64,000 nt of DNA from Ectobacillus sp042610425 (GTDB taxonomy: Bacteria > Bacillota > Bacilli > Bacillales > Bacillaceae_G), in assembly GCF_042610425.1 (NCBI RefSeq), contig NZ_JBGJZM010000001.1, positions 310,001 through 374,000 of the forward strand. The letters are read 5' to 3'. Under the pieces are notes generated by a model. It saw nothing but the letters and a program-made list of their open reading frames with translations, made no database searches and was not told where the DNA came from. The stretch's first letter is position 1. Each line of letters starts with the position of its first letter. The position numbers and the translations under genes are program-made. Positions 42,333 through 51,884 of this stretch are shown piece by piece.

Positions 42333-42357
42333 AATTTAAAATAAGTTGAAATCTTAT

Positions 42358-42382
42358 GTAAAGGGGGATGTTTCCCCCTTTA
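42358..42382 (+). terminator. Hairpin after prmA
   Basis: GTAAAGGGGGA pairs with TTCCCCCTTTAC over a very small loop; the T run is weak. Confidence 0.5.
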
Positions 42383-42502
42383 CTTGTTCAAAGAGTATCA
42401 TGCAAAAAAGGTTGTGCAATGCAGCTAATCCTTATTATGCTAGCAGTAGTATAGAACTTGTTTGCTTTCGCTTGGTAAGAAAAATATTAGTAGGGTGATA
42501 CG

Positions 42503-43246
42503 ATGCAACGTTATTTTGTAAATAAGCTAGAAGATGATACTTTTTTCATAGACGGTGACGATGCACATCATATAGTGCGTGTCATGCGAATGGAACAAGG
42601 TGATGAGTTGTACTGTTGTATCAACGGAAAAACAGCTCTTTGTACCATTTCTGAGCTTTCGTCTACGAGTGTACAAGCGACTGCTGTAGAATGGATAGAG
42701 GAAAGAAAAGAACTTCCAATCTTTGTTACAATTGCGAGTGGACTGCCGAAGGGGGATAAACTTGAACTCGTGTTCCAAAAAGGAACTGAGCTTGGTGCAT
42801 CCGCTTTTTTACCGTTTCAAGCGTCGCGTTCTATTGTGAAATGGGATGGAAAGAAAAGTGAAAAAAAAGTTGAAAGATGGGCTAAAATTGTAAAAGAAGC
42901 TGCTGAGCAATCCCACCGAGCTACGATTCCCTCTGTGCAAGAACCAATGTCCTTTCAGAAGCTTCTTTCTGCAAGTGAGGAGTATGATGTATGCATCGTT
43001 GCCTATGAAGAAGAGGCGAAGCGAGGCGAAAAAGCAAACTTTGCAAAAACATTGGAAAGCTTAAAAAATGGGCAGCGTTTGCTCATTGTATTTGGCCCAG
43101 AAGGTGGTTTAACAGAGCAAGAAATAGAGAATTTACTACAGTATGGTTTTGTATCGTGTAGTTTAGGTCCAAGAATATTACGAACGGAAACAGCCCCATT
43201 ATACGCACTATCTGCTGTTTCGTATCATTTTGAATTAATGAGGTGA
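42503..43246 (+). CDS. rsmE: 16S rRNA m3U1498 methyltransferase RsmE
   Basis: SPOUT methyltransferase for U1498 of 16S rRNA (YqeU). An N-terminal PUA-like domain (DGDDAHHIVRVMRMEQGDEL) precedes the knotted domain with GPEGGLTEQEIE near residue 195 and LGPRILRTETAPLYAL. It is 247 residues long and lies 4 nt before mtaB, so the two RNA-modifying genes are coupled. Confidence 0.93.
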   Translation: MQRYFVNKLEDDTFFIDGDDAHHIVRVMRMEQGDELYCCINGKTALCTISELSSTSVQATAVEWIEERKELPIFVTIASGLPKGDKLELVFQKGTELGASAFLPFQASRSIVKWDGKKSEKKVERWAKIVKEAAEQSHRATIPSVQEPMSFQKLLSASEEYDVCIVAYEEEAKRGEKANFAKTLESLKNGQRLLIVFGPEGGLTEQEIENLLQYGFVSCSLGPRILRTETAPLYALSAVSYHFELMR

Positions 43247-43250
43247 TAAT

Positions 43251-44594
43251 ATGTCTTCAGTTGCATTTCATACATTAGGCTGCAAAGTAAATCATTATGA
43301 AACGGAAGCCATTTGGCAGCTGTTCAAAGAAAATGGATATGATCGAACAGAGTTTGATCATAGAGCCGATGTATATGTTATTAATACGTGTACCGTTACG
43401 AATACGGGAGATAAAAAGAGCAGACAGGTAATTCGCCGTGCTGTTCGTCAAAATCCAGATGCAGTCATTTGTGTAACGGGATGTTATGCACAAACTTCAC
43501 CAGCAGAAGTTATGAATATTCCCGGAGTAGATATTGTCGTAGGTACACAAGATCGTCATAAAATGCTTGGTTACATTGAACAATTTAAAGAAGAACGAGA
43601 GCCAATCAATGGTGTGCATAATATTATGAAAGCACGTGTCTATGAAGAAATGGACGTTCCTTATTTTACAGATCGTACGCGTGCATCTCTTAAAATCCAA
43701 GAAGGATGCAACAATTTTTGTACGTTTTGCATTATTCCTTGGGCACGTGGGCTAATGCGTTCTCGGGATCCAAAAGAAGTAACCCAGCAAGCAAGACAGC
43801 TTGTAGATGCTGGATATAAAGAAATCGTACTAACAGGTATTCATACAGGTGGGTATGGGGAAGACTTAAAAAATTATAATTTAGCAATGCTTCTTCGCGA
43901 CATGGAGAAGGATGTACCAGGATTGAAACGCCTTCGTATTTCTTCTATTGAAGCAAGTCAAATTTCAGATGAAGTAATTGAAGCACTCCGTAATTCAAGC
44001 GTAGTAGTCCGCCATCTTCATATTCCGCTTCAATCAGGTAGCAATACGGTACTAAAACGGATGAGACGTAAATATACGATGGAGTTTTTTAAAGAACGTT
44101 TGGACCGTTTAAAGGAAGTATTTCCTAGTCTTGCAATTACTTCTGATGTCATTGTTGGTTTTCCAGGTGAGACAGAAGAAGAATTTATGGAAACATATAA
44201 TTTTATTAAGGATAATCAATTTTCTGAGCTGCATGTATTTCCTTATTCCCAACGTACAGGTACGCCAGCAGCACGTATGGAAGATCAAATATCTGAAGAA
44301 GTGAAAAATGAACGTGTACATCGCTTAATCGCATTATCAGATCAACTGGCAAAGCAATATGCATCACAGTTTGAGGATGAAGTGCTTGAAATTATTCCTG
44401 AAGAGCATAGCGAAGGACAAACGCTTGTGGGTTATACGGATAATTATCTAAAAGTGCATATGGATGGTCCTGATGAGTTAATTGGAAAACTTGTTCGAGT
44501 TAAGATTACAAAAGCAGGTTACCCATTTAATGAAGCAACATTCGTTCGTGTAATGGATGATGAACATGCCTCAGCAGATGAAGCTAGTGCTTAA
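43251..44594 (+). CDS. mtaB: tRNA t6A37 methylthiotransferase MtaB
   Basis: Radical SAM enzyme (YqeV) that converts t6A37 to ms2t6A in tRNAs reading ANN codons. The auxiliary cluster cysteines are C11, C47 and C78, and the radical SAM motif is C153xxxC157xxC160 (CNNFCTFC). A TRAM domain closes the 447-residue protein. RNA binding and SAM geometry are complete. Confidence 0.95.
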   Translation: MSSVAFHTLGCKVNHYETEAIWQLFKENGYDRTEFDHRADVYVINTCTVTNTGDKKSRQVIRRAVRQNPDAVICVTGCYAQTSPAEVMNIPGVDIVVGTQDRHKMLGYIEQFKEEREPINGVHNIMKARVYEEMDVPYFTDRTRASLKIQEGCNNFCTFCIIPWARGLMRSRDPKEVTQQARQLVDAGYKEIVLTGIHTGGYGEDLKNYNLAMLLRDMEKDVPGLKRLRISSIEASQISDEVIEALRNSSVVVRHLHIPLQSGSNTVLKRMRRKYTMEFFKERLDRLKEVFPSLAITSDVIVGFPGETEEEFMETYNFIKDNQFSELHVFPYSQRTGTPAARMEDQISEEVKNERVHRLIALSDQLAKQYASQFEDEVLEIIPEEHSEGQTLVGYTDNYLKVHMDGPDELIGKLVRVKITKAGYPFNEATFVRVMDDEHASADEASA

Positions 44595-44611
44595 GTGAAA
44601 GGAGTCTAGAA

Positions 44612-45277
44612 ATGGATTATGCAAAGTTAATTGATCATACGTTGCTTAAGGCAGATGCTACGAAAGATAGTATTATAAAGCTATGTGAGGAAGCAAAAAC
44701 CTATCATTTTGCATCGGTTTGTGTGAATCCAACTTGGGTAGAGACCGCAGCACAATTGCTTCAAGAAAGTGATGTATCGGTATGTACAGTTATCGGATTT
44801 CCACTTGGTGCCAGTACGTCAGAAACGAAGGCATTTGAAGCAAGTCTTGCAATTGAAAAGGGTGCCAAGGAAGTTGATATGGTAATCAACATTGGTGCGT
44901 TAAAGGATAAGCAAGACGAGCTTGTTGAAAAGGATATACGAGCAGTTGTTGAAGCAGCAAAGGGAAAGGCTACTGTAAAGGTTATTATAGAAACGTGCCT
45001 CTTAACAGATGAGGAAAAGGTGCGGGCATGTGAGCTAGCTGTTACAGCAGGGGCTGACTTTGTAAAGACATCTACTGGTTTTTCAACTGGCGGAGCAACG
45101 GTTACTGATGTAGCACTTATGCGGCGAACAGTCGGACCAAGCATCGGGGTAAAGGCTTCTGGCGGTATTCGTGATTTGGCAAACGTAGAAGCAATGGTAC
45201 AAGCAGGTGCATCGCGAATCGGAGCAAGTTCCGGTGTAGCAATTGTAAAAGGACAAAGATCTACGTCAGATTATTAA
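44612..45277 (+). CDS. deoC: Deoxyribose-phosphate aldolase
   Basis: Class I aldolase that splits 2-deoxyribose 5-phosphate into acetaldehyde and glyceraldehyde 3-phosphate. The Schiff-base lysine is K152 in FVKTSTGFSTGGAT, with K181 in VKASGGIRD and D89 in VDMVINIG. At 221 residues it is complete. It sits 17 nt after mtaB, a position typical of the B. cereus group and not of B. subtilis, where deoC is with dra-nupC-pdp. Confidence 0.94.
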   Translation: MDYAKLIDHTLLKADATKDSIIKLCEEAKTYHFASVCVNPTWVETAAQLLQESDVSVCTVIGFPLGASTSETKAFEASLAIEKGAKEVDMVINIGALKDKQDELVEKDIRAVVEAAKGKATVKVIIETCLLTDEEKVRACELAVTAGADFVKTSTGFSTGGATVTDVALMRRTVGPSIGVKASGGIRDLANVEAMVQAGASRIGASSGVAIVKGQRSTSDY

Positions 45278-45342
45278 TATTTCCATGAAATAAAGAGAAT
45301 TTCTTCTTGTATATTTAATAGATAATGGAAGTTTTCTTTCTG

Positions 45343-45378
45343 TTTCGGTTGACCGAAATCATAAAAATGTATTATAAT
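45343..45378 (+). promoter_or_regulatory. rpsU promoter with overlapping palindrome
   Basis: TTGACC (45349-45354) and TATAAT (45373-45378) are 18 nt apart. The -35 lies inside a perfect inverted repeat, TTTCGGT-TG-ACCGAAA (45343-45358), which could be an operator. A leader of about 75 nt precedes rpsU. Confidence 0.65.
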
Positions 45379-45461
45379 CGTTTAAGACATGCTGAAGAAA
45401 TGGTATATTTCGCATGACTTAGAGTAGTGTAAGTGGATGTTTCGGAGGGAGGGAAATAATA

Positions 45462-45635
45462 ATGTCTAAAACAGTCGTTCGTAAAAACGAGTCTTTAGAG
45501 GATGCACTTCGTCGTTTCAAACGCACAGTTTCTAAATCTGGAACACTTGCGGATGCAAGAAAACGCGAATTTTACGAAAAGCCAAGCGTAAGACGCAAGA
45601 AGAAATCCGAAGCAGCTAGAAAGCGTAAATTTTAA
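45462..45635 (+). CDS. rpsU: 30S ribosomal protein bS21
   Basis: A 57-residue basic protein, MSKTVVRKNESLEDALRR... with a helix and a strongly basic tail ending EAARKRKF. It sits near the 16S 3-prime end and helps initiation. GGAGGGAGGG lies upstream of the ATG. It is co-transcribed with yqeY, 14 nt downstream, from the promoter at 45349-45378. Confidence 0.97.
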   Translation: MSKTVVRKNESLEDALRRFKRTVSKSGTLADARKREFYEKPSVRRKKKSEAARKRKF

Positions 45636-45649
45636 GAGAGGGTGTTAAT

Positions 45650-46093
45650 ATGAGTCTTCTCGATCGTTTAAATGAAGATATAAAACAAGCGATGAAGAGT
45701 AAAGAAAAGGATCGACTTTCTGTGATCCGTATGGTTAAGTCTTCTTTAAAGTACGAGGAGATTAAGCTTGGACAAGAGCTAACGGAAGAGCAAGAGCTTA
45801 CCGTTTTATCTCGTGAAATGAAGCAGCGGAAAGACTCCCTCCTTGAATTTGAAAAAGCTGGTCGTGAAGACCTTGTGGATAAAGTGAAAGACGAAGTAAA
45901 AGTCTTAGAAGTATATCTTCCAGAACAATTAAGTGAAGAAGAATTAACTGCGATTATTAAGCAAGCGATTGCTGATATAGGAGCATCTTCTAAAGCTGAT
46001 ATGGGAAAAGTAATGGGCAAGGTCATTCCTAGCGTAAAGGGAAAGGCTGACGGTTCATTAGTTAATAAACTTGTTTCACAGCTTTTAGCATAA
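45650..46093 (+). CDS. yqeY: YqeY, GatB/YqeY-domain protein
   Basis: A 147-residue all-helical protein related to the C-terminal tRNA-binding domain of GatB, perhaps a tRNA-interacting factor. The start MSLLDRLNEDIKQAMKSKEK and the end GKVIPSVKGKADGSLVNKLV are typical. It follows rpsU in every bacillus I know. The function is unsettled. A strong terminator follows. Confidence 0.92.
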   Translation: MSLLDRLNEDIKQAMKSKEKDRLSVIRMVKSSLKYEEIKLGQELTEEQELTVLSREMKQRKDSLLEFEKAGREDLVDKVKDEVKVLEVYLPEQLSEEELTAIIKQAIADIGASSKADMGKVMGKVIPSVKGKADGSLVNKLVSQLLA

Positions 46094-46095
46094 AA

Positions 46096-46124
46096 AAAGA
46101 CGTCTAATATAGACGTCTTTTTTT
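46096..46124. terminator. Terminator after yqeY
   Basis: AAAGACGTCT and AGACGTCTTT form a perfect stem over AATAT with flanking A and T runs. Confidence 0.93.
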
Positions 46125-46167
46125 TCTATGCTTTTTTCTTTTTTTGTGCTAGTGAAGCCCTTTCCTT

Positions 46168-46175
46168 CATACATT
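46168..46175 (+). promoter_or_regulatory. Sigma-E-type -10 element upstream of yqfC
   Basis: CATACATT matches the sigma-E -10 consensus (CATACANT) exactly, 22 nt before the yqfC start. The -35 region about 14 nt upstream (TGCTAGT) is a weak match. yqfCD are mother-cell genes in B. subtilis. Confidence 0.55.
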
Positions 46176-46197
46176 TGAGATGAGAGGGGGGTCTTTA

Positions 46198-46476
46198 ATG
46201 AAGAATTTGCAGCGGGTAAAGGATTGGCTTACAAAGCAGATGGACCTGCCTAGCGATGTATTGATGGATCTTCCACGCATTACTTTAATTGGACAAATTC
46301 ACATTTACATAGAAAACCATAGAGGACTGTTGCTGTTTTCGGATAAGGAGGTACGCTTACTGCTGAAAAAAGGGCAACTGTTAATTAAGGGTCATTCCTT
46401 TGTCATCAAGACGATACTCCCAGATGAAATGTTACTTGAAGGTATGATTGAACAAGTGTTATTTCTAGATGAATAA
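46198..46476 (+). CDS. yqfC: Sporulation protein YqfC
   Basis: A 92-residue YabP/YqfC-family protein, mostly beta-strand, with LPRITLIGQIHIYIENHRGLL and LLIKGHSFVIKTI. It is made in the mother cell with YqfD and is thought to aid forespore engulfment or stability, with a poorly known role. AGAGGGGGG supports the ATG at 46198. It lies 12 nt before yqfD. Confidence 0.9.
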   Translation: MKNLQRVKDWLTKQMDLPSDVLMDLPRITLIGQIHIYIENHRGLLLFSDKEVRLLLKKGQLLIKGHSFVIKTILPDEMLLEGMIEQVLFLDE

Positions 46477-46488
46477 TGGGGGAGACGT

Positions 46489-47688
46489 ATGAAAAACCAT
46501 TGGATGATTTTCTTTTTTGGCTATGTGAGAGTATCGCTCCAGGGACGAGGAATAGAAAGATTTTTAAATGAATGCGTTCGTCAAAAAATGATAATTTGGA
46601 ATGTGAAAAAGCTAGGAGAAGAGCATGTAACTTGTTATATGCATCTGGCTGATGTGAAACAAATTAGAGTGATTCTTCGTAAGCATGAATGCGAGTTACA
46701 TTTCACAGGACGCTATGGTTTACCTTTTTGGAGAAAACGTCTCCTTCGTAATAGTGGCTTTACAATCGGTTTTTTCCTTTGCTTCGTTCTTATTCTCCTA
46801 CTATCAAATATAGTTTGGAGGGTTGAGATTAAAGGAGCAAAGCCAGATACAGAATATCTATTGATTAAGGAATTAGAAAAAATGGGTGTGAAACAGGGAA
46901 AATTACAATTTCAGCTTCCAGATATTGAAACGATTCAACGAACACTCACCAATAATGTAAGCTCAGTTACATGGATTGGAGTTGAACAAAGAGGCACTTC
47001 CTATCACTTTCAGGTAGTAGAGAAAAATGAGCCTAAAAAAGAAGAACCGCTTAGTCCTCGAAATTTAGTTGCAAAAAAAGAGGCAGTTATAACGAAAATT
47101 TTTATAGAGGAAGGAAAACAAATAGTAGCTGTCAATGAACGGGTGGAAAAGGGACAGATTCTAGTGTCCGGCATATATGGTAAGGAGGATAATCCGATAC
47201 GGGTAGCAGCTAAAGGGATTGTACTAGGGGAGACATGGTATGAATCGAATGTAGAGGTTCCAATTAAAACGACGTTTCAAGTATTTACAGGGGAGTTTCT
47301 ACGAAAACATTATCTTGTATTTGGCAATACTCGTATGTTGGTGTGGGGATTTGAAAACAATACGTACAAGCAGTTTAAAGCAGAAGAATATAAGTATCCA
47401 ATTCGTTTTTTCGGGTGGACCTTGCCAGTGCGTTATGAAAAAGTAATTGTTCGTGAGGAAGAACCGGCGACTAGGGAATATACGGAGCAACAAGCAATTG
47501 ACGCTGGAATGGTAATGGCGCGCGAAGATGTAAAGAAAAAATTGGATGAAAATTCCTCTGTCATAAGTGAAAAAGTTTTGCACAAGGTAGTTGATAATGG
47601 TACATTAAAGTTATCAGTATATTTTAAAGCAGTTGAAAACATAGTCGCGACCGAACCGATAACGGAATCCAATATTCAAGGAGATTGA
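46489..47688 (+). CDS. yqfD: Sporulation membrane protein YqfD
   Basis: A 399-residue protein with a conserved cytoplasmic start (YVRVSLQGRGIERFLNEC), one or two membrane segments near residues 91-108, and a large extracytoplasmic region containing WIGVEQRGTSYHFQVVEK and VNERVEKGQILVSG, reminiscent of SpoIID/FtsQ-like and biotinyl-lipoyl-like folds. It is required for late sporulation in B. subtilis. It is followed 3 nt later by phoH. Confidence 0.9.
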   Translation: MKNHWMIFFFGYVRVSLQGRGIERFLNECVRQKMIIWNVKKLGEEHVTCYMHLADVKQIRVILRKHECELHFTGRYGLPFWRKRLLRNSGFTIGFFLCFVLILLLSNIVWRVEIKGAKPDTEYLLIKELEKMGVKQGKLQFQLPDIETIQRTLTNNVSSVTWIGVEQRGTSYHFQVVEKNEPKKEEPLSPRNLVAKKEAVITKIFIEEGKQIVAVNERVEKGQILVSGIYGKEDNPIRVAAKGIVLGETWYESNVEVPIKTTFQVFTGEFLRKHYLVFGNTRMLVWGFENNTYKQFKAEEYKYPIRFFGWTLPVRYEKVIVREEEPATREYTEQQAIDAGMVMAREDVKKKLDENSSVISEKVLHKVVDNGTLKLSVYFKAVENIVATEPITESNIQGD

Positions 47689-47691
47689 GTA

Positions 47692-48651
47692 ATGGCCGAA
47701 CAACTAGTAGAGTTGAAGCAACAAGTTGAAAATCATAATGAGGCAGCTGCACTCTTTGGTGTGCAAGATGCTAATTTAAAACTTATTGAACGTGAGCTTC
47801 ACGTATCAATTGTAACACGAGGAGAAACCTTGCGAGTGTCTGGTTCACAAGAAGCAGTAAAACTCGTTGAAGACATTTTGCAGCGCTTGCTTGCTGTCAT
47901 TCGAAAGGGTGTTTCCATTTCTGAACGCGATGTAGCATATGCAATTGGGCTCGGCCATTCTGGAGGCCTTGAACATTTTGAGGAATTGTATGAAGAAGAG
48001 CTCATTAAAAATGCAAAAGGGAAACCAATCCATGTTAAAACGATGGGGCAAAGACAATATATTCATGCCATGAAAAAAAATGATCTCGTCTTTGGTATTG
48101 GTCCTGCTGGTACAGGAAAGACATATTTAGCTGTAGTAATGGCAGTACAAGCACTGAAAACCAATCGTGTAAAGCGCATTATTTTAACGAGACCTGCTGT
48201 TGAAGCTGGAGAAAGTCTTGGCTTTTTACCAGGGGACTTAAAGGAAAAGGTAGATCCGTATTTACGCCCTTTGTACGATGCACTCCATGATATTCTCGGT
48301 CAGGATCATACGCAGCGTATGATTGAACGTGGTACGATTGAAATCGCACCGCTCGCTTATATGCGTGGACGCACACTAGATGATTCCTATGTTATATTGG
48401 ACGAAGCTCAAAATACAACAGGTGCCCAAATGAAAATGTTCTTAACCCGATTAGGATTCGGATCGAAGATGGTGATTACTGGAGATCCGTCGCAGGTCGA
48501 CTTGCCCCGAGGCGTGAAATCAGGATTAACGAGTGCTAGAAGCATTCTGGCTGACGTAAACGGCATTTCTTTTGCTGTGCTTGAACAATCTGATGTAGTG
48601 CGCCATCCGGTCGTTCAGCGAATTATTGCTGCATATGAAAAGGTAGAATAA
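47692..48651 (+). CDS. phoH: PhoH-like ATPase (PhoL/YqfE type)
   Basis: NTPase of the PhoH family, often next to ybeY and linked with RNA metabolism. An N-terminal KH-like region precedes Walker A GPAGTGKT at residues 137-144 and Walker B VILDEAQNTT near residue 234, then TGDPSQVDLP. Length 319 is typical. It is the last gene of the yqfC-yqfD-phoH group and is followed by a terminator. Confidence 0.93.
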   Translation: MAEQLVELKQQVENHNEAAALFGVQDANLKLIERELHVSIVTRGETLRVSGSQEAVKLVEDILQRLLAVIRKGVSISERDVAYAIGLGHSGGLEHFEELYEEELIKNAKGKPIHVKTMGQRQYIHAMKKNDLVFGIGPAGTGKTYLAVVMAVQALKTNRVKRIILTRPAVEAGESLGFLPGDLKEKVDPYLRPLYDALHDILGQDHTQRMIERGTIEIAPLAYMRGRTLDDSYVILDEAQNTTGAQMKMFLTRLGFGSKMVITGDPSQVDLPRGVKSGLTSARSILADVNGISFAVLEQSDVVRHPVVQRIIAAYEKVE

Positions 48652-48666
48652 AGGTGACCCACATTG

Positions 48667-48694
48667 GGGATGACTTATGAGTCATCTCTTTTTG
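48667..48694 (+). terminator. Terminator after phoH
   Basis: GATGACT (48669-48675) pairs with AGTCATC (48680-48686) over TATG and is followed by TCTTTTTG. Confidence 0.8.
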
Positions 48695-48838
48695 TTTGCA
48701 TTATACCTCCTCCTAGTTGTTAAAGAATGAAAGAGAAAGAATTGGCGTTCCGAACTTTATTTTTATATGATAAGATTATATGTAATGTTTTCAGTAGGGT
48801 ACAACAGATAGTATGTGGAGAGAGGAGCACGTATCTCA

Positions 48839-50980
48839 ATGTCTAGGTCCGGTAATATCTCTCAGTGGTTCAGACAATTTATTTGCTCAAAAATGACGAA
48901 TCAATTGATGTACATTTTGTTAGGAGTTATATTGTTTGCTACATTGGCAAGCAATGTGAAGCCAGATGAACTTAATATAAATCTGTTAACTATCGCTAAG
49001 AAAACGATTCATTCGCCAATTACAATAGAAGATAAGGCGACGACTGAAAAGAAGAAACGTGAGGCGGCTCAAAAGGTTGAAGATCAATATACGTATCGAA
49101 GCGAGTATAAACAAAATCGAATTGATATTGTGAATTCAGTTTTTGATGCAGTAAAGGAAGTGGAAGATGAAATAAAAAATGCCCCCGTACCTCAAGGGCA
49201 GCCTCAGATTCCCGTGTCACAGGCAGATAAATTAGATAAGCTTAAGAAAAAACTGCCAAATGATTTAACGAACGTTATGACAGATCAAGGATTGCTTCCC
49301 TTTCTAGATGCGACACAAGATCAGCTTACGGTAGCCAGAGAATCCACAGTTACGGCTGTAAATAATTTAATGAGCAACCATATTAAAATTAATGAGGCGG
49401 ATCAAGCAAAGGAACAAATAGCGAATGAGCTACGATTTGCAAACGTAAATGATAAATTCAAGGCTTCCATAATCGCTCTTGGTCAGTATTCGGTCGTTCC
49501 CAATTATTTTTATGATCCGGGTACAACGAAGGAACGAAAGCAGATGGAAATGGATGCCGTTGCTCCTGTTTATATATTGCAAGGTCAAGTCCTTGTAAAA
49601 GAAGGCGATACGATTACACGGGAAGTCTATGATCAGCTTAAACTAGTAGGTTTAGTAGATAATCAAAATCCGTTGCAACCTTATATTGGACTAGTTATTA
49701 TACTTGTCATTCTCCTTTACTTCGTTTACCGACAATTTTCTCCGTTTTTAAAGAAGAAAAGGGATGCTATTCCTTATTTGTTGGCGTATACCATTATACT
49801 ATCGATAACTTTATTTCTAATGAAAACAATTAGTTTGTTTCAAAAAGTTGAATATACGGAAATGGGATATATTGTTCCCGTTGCGATGGGGACGATGCTA
49901 GTAAAACTGATGATTGGGGATCGCTTCGTTTTACTAACTAGTGTGGTTCTCTCCATTAGTGGAAGTATTATGTTTAATGAAGGTGTGACGAACACATTTA
50001 ACTATTCGATTGGGTTGTATATGCTTCTTAGTGCGCTGTCAGTAAGTGTATTTATTCGTGAAAAGAATCGGAGAAGCATGATTTTACAAGCGGGTATATT
50101 TATTTCTATGTTTAATGTTGTCGTACTATCTTCCCTGTATTTGCTTCGAAATGGACAATTTTCGATCATTGAGATTAGTATTCATCTTATGATGGCTGCT
50201 ACTTCAGGTATTCTTTCTTCTATTTTGGTTATGGGGATTTTGCCTTATTTAGAAAGTGGTCTTGGTATTGTTTCTACCATAAAATTGATGGAGTTAGGTA
50301 GTCCTAACCATAAATTACTTCGTAAAATTTTGCTGGAGACACCTGGAACGTACCATCATAGTATTATGGTTGCAAACTTAGCAGAAGCAGCGTGTGAGGC
50401 AGTTGGAGCAAACGGATTACTAGCACGTGTAGGTGCTTATTATCATGATATTGGAAAAACGATGAGGCCTCATTTCTTTATTGAAAATCAGATGGGAATC
50501 GAAAATCCTCACAATTTAATTAAACCGGAGGCGAGTCGGAACATTATTTTTTCTCATGTATCTGAAGGAGTGAAGCTACTAGAGGAAAATAAAATACCAA
50601 GAGAAATTATAGACATTGCTGCACAGCATCATGGAACAACGCTGCTGAAATATTTTTACCATAAAGCATTGCAAGAAGATAAAGAAGCATATAGTGAAAG
50701 TATGTTTCGTTACCCGGGTCCGAAAGCTACTTCAAAAGAATCGGCCATTGTAGGAATTGCAGACAGTATAGAGGCGGCTGTTCGTTCATTACAATCCCCT
50801 ACAAAGGAACAAATTGAGCAGTTCGTGAAGGGCATTATACAGGAACGCCTGCTGGATGAACAGTTCAGTGAATGCGATTTAACCTTTCGTGAACTGCAGA
50901 TTATTGAAAAAACATTACAGGAAACATTGAATGGAATTTTTCATTCGCGTATTAAGTATCCTGACGTATCAGAGGAGTAG
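48839..50980 (+). CDS. pgpH: Membrane cyclic-di-AMP phosphodiesterase PgpH
   Basis: 7TM-HD phosphodiesterase (YqfF) that hydrolyses cyclic di-AMP to pApA. A first membrane helix (about 22-40) leads to a large extracytoplasmic 7TMR-HDED domain, then seven helices (about 275-460), then the cytoplasmic HD domain with HHSIMVANLAEAA, YYHDIGKTMRP and AAQHHGTTLLKYFYH. The ATG at 48839 follows AGAGGAG by 11 nt; the in-frame GTG at 48815 precedes that site. The protein has 713 residues. Confidence 0.93.
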   Translation: MSRSGNISQWFRQFICSKMTNQLMYILLGVILFATLASNVKPDELNINLLTIAKKTIHSPITIEDKATTEKKKREAAQKVEDQYTYRSEYKQNRIDIVNSVFDAVKEVEDEIKNAPVPQGQPQIPVSQADKLDKLKKKLPNDLTNVMTDQGLLPFLDATQDQLTVARESTVTAVNNLMSNHIKINEADQAKEQIANELRFANVNDKFKASIIALGQYSVVPNYFYDPGTTKERKQMEMDAVAPVYILQGQVLVKEGDTITREVYDQLKLVGLVDNQNPLQPYIGLVIILVILLYFVYRQFSPFLKKKRDAIPYLLAYTIILSITLFLMKTISLFQKVEYTEMGYIVPVAMGTMLVKLMIGDRFVLLTSVVLSISGSIMFNEGVTNTFNYSIGLYMLLSALSVSVFIREKNRRSMILQAGIFISMFNVVVLSSLYLLRNGQFSIIEISIHLMMAATSGILSSILVMGILPYLESGLGIVSTIKLMELGSPNHKLLRKILLETPGTYHHSIMVANLAEAACEAVGANGLLARVGAYYHDIGKTMRPHFFIENQMGIENPHNLIKPEASRNIIFSHVSEGVKLLEENKIPREIIDIAAQHHGTTLLKYFYHKALQEDKEAYSESMFRYPGPKATSKESAIVGIADSIEAAVRSLQSPTKEQIEQFVKGIIQERLLDEQFSECDLTFRELQIIEKTLQETLNGIFHSRIKYPDVSEE

Positions 50981-50988
50981 AGATAAAA

Positions 50989-51456
50989 ATGAGTATGCAC
51001 ATTGATTATTTTGATGAAACGAATGAAGTAGATGAAAGTTATACGGAAATGATACAGAATTTACTTGAAGTTGCAGCAAAGAGGGAAAAGGTTTCAGAAG
51101 CAGAAATGTCAATTACATTTGTGACAAATGAACGAATTCAAGAGCTAAATGCAACGTACAGAGGAAAGAATCAGCCTACGGATGTTATTTCATTTGCCAT
51201 GGAAGATATGGGAGAAGGAGAGGAAGAACTAGTAGCAGCTGACATGCCTCGTATGCTAGGAGATATTGTTATTAGTATCCCTAGAACGAAGGAACAAGCA
51301 GAAGAATATGGGCATTCCTTTATGCGAGAACTTGGTTTTTTGTCTGTTCATGGGTTTTTACATTTACTCGGTTATGATCATATGAATGAAGCAGATGAGA
51401 AGATTATGTTTGGTAAGCAAAAAGAAATCTTAGATGAATTTGGATTACATCGATGA
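50989..51456 (+). CDS. ybeY: Endoribonuclease YbeY
   Basis: Metal-dependent RNase for 16S 3-prime maturation and ribosome quality control. The metal site HGFLHLLGYDH is at residues 121-131 (H121, H125, H131), with YRGKNQPTDVISFAME upstream. Length is 155 residues. The stop overlaps the dgkA start (ATGA). Confidence 0.95.
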   Translation: MSMHIDYFDETNEVDESYTEMIQNLLEVAAKREKVSEAEMSITFVTNERIQELNATYRGKNQPTDVISFAMEDMGEGEEELVAADMPRMLGDIVISIPRTKEQAEEYGHSFMRELGFLSVHGFLHLLGYDHMNEADEKIMFGKQKEILDEFGLHR

Positions 51457-51806
51457 AAAGTTCGAGTCTATGGAAAAGCTTTCAGTATGCGTTCCGTGGC
51501 GTGATTAATAGTCTATCTAGTGAGAGAAATATGAGAATTCACTTTGTTGCTATAATTGTTGTACTAGCATGCGGTGCTTACTTTCACATTGAAAAGCAGG
51601 AATGGATTTTATTATTCCTTACTATGGGCGGAGTTGTAGCCTTAGAAATGATGAATACTGCTGTTGAAAAAACGGTAGATTTAGTAACGAGTGAATATAG
51701 AGAACTCGCTAAACAAGCAAAGGATATTGCGGCGGGTGCTGTTTTATTCTTTACTTGTATTGCTGTCGTGATAGGATGCATGATATTTCTCCCCTACATC
51801 TTTTGA
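51453..51806 (+). CDS. dgkA: Undecaprenol kinase / diacylglycerol kinase DgkA
   Basis: Three-helix membrane kinase. In B. subtilis it phosphorylates undecaprenol to undecaprenyl phosphate rather than diacylglycerol. The active site motif ALEMMNTAVEKTVD carries E65, N68 and E72. At 117 residues it is complete. It overlaps ybeY and precedes cdd. Confidence 0.93.
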   Translation: MKSSSLWKSFQYAFRGVINSLSSERNMRIHFVAIIVVLACGAYFHIEKQEWILLFLTMGGVVALEMMNTAVEKTVDLVTSEYRELAKQAKDIAAGAVLFFTCIAVVIGCMIFLPYIF

Positions 51807-51884
51807 AGATAGCGTAACATGATTTTTCGTTCTATTTCATTGTTTAGAAGAGGTATAGCTAGTATTTGAGATAAGGGGGCAGTA

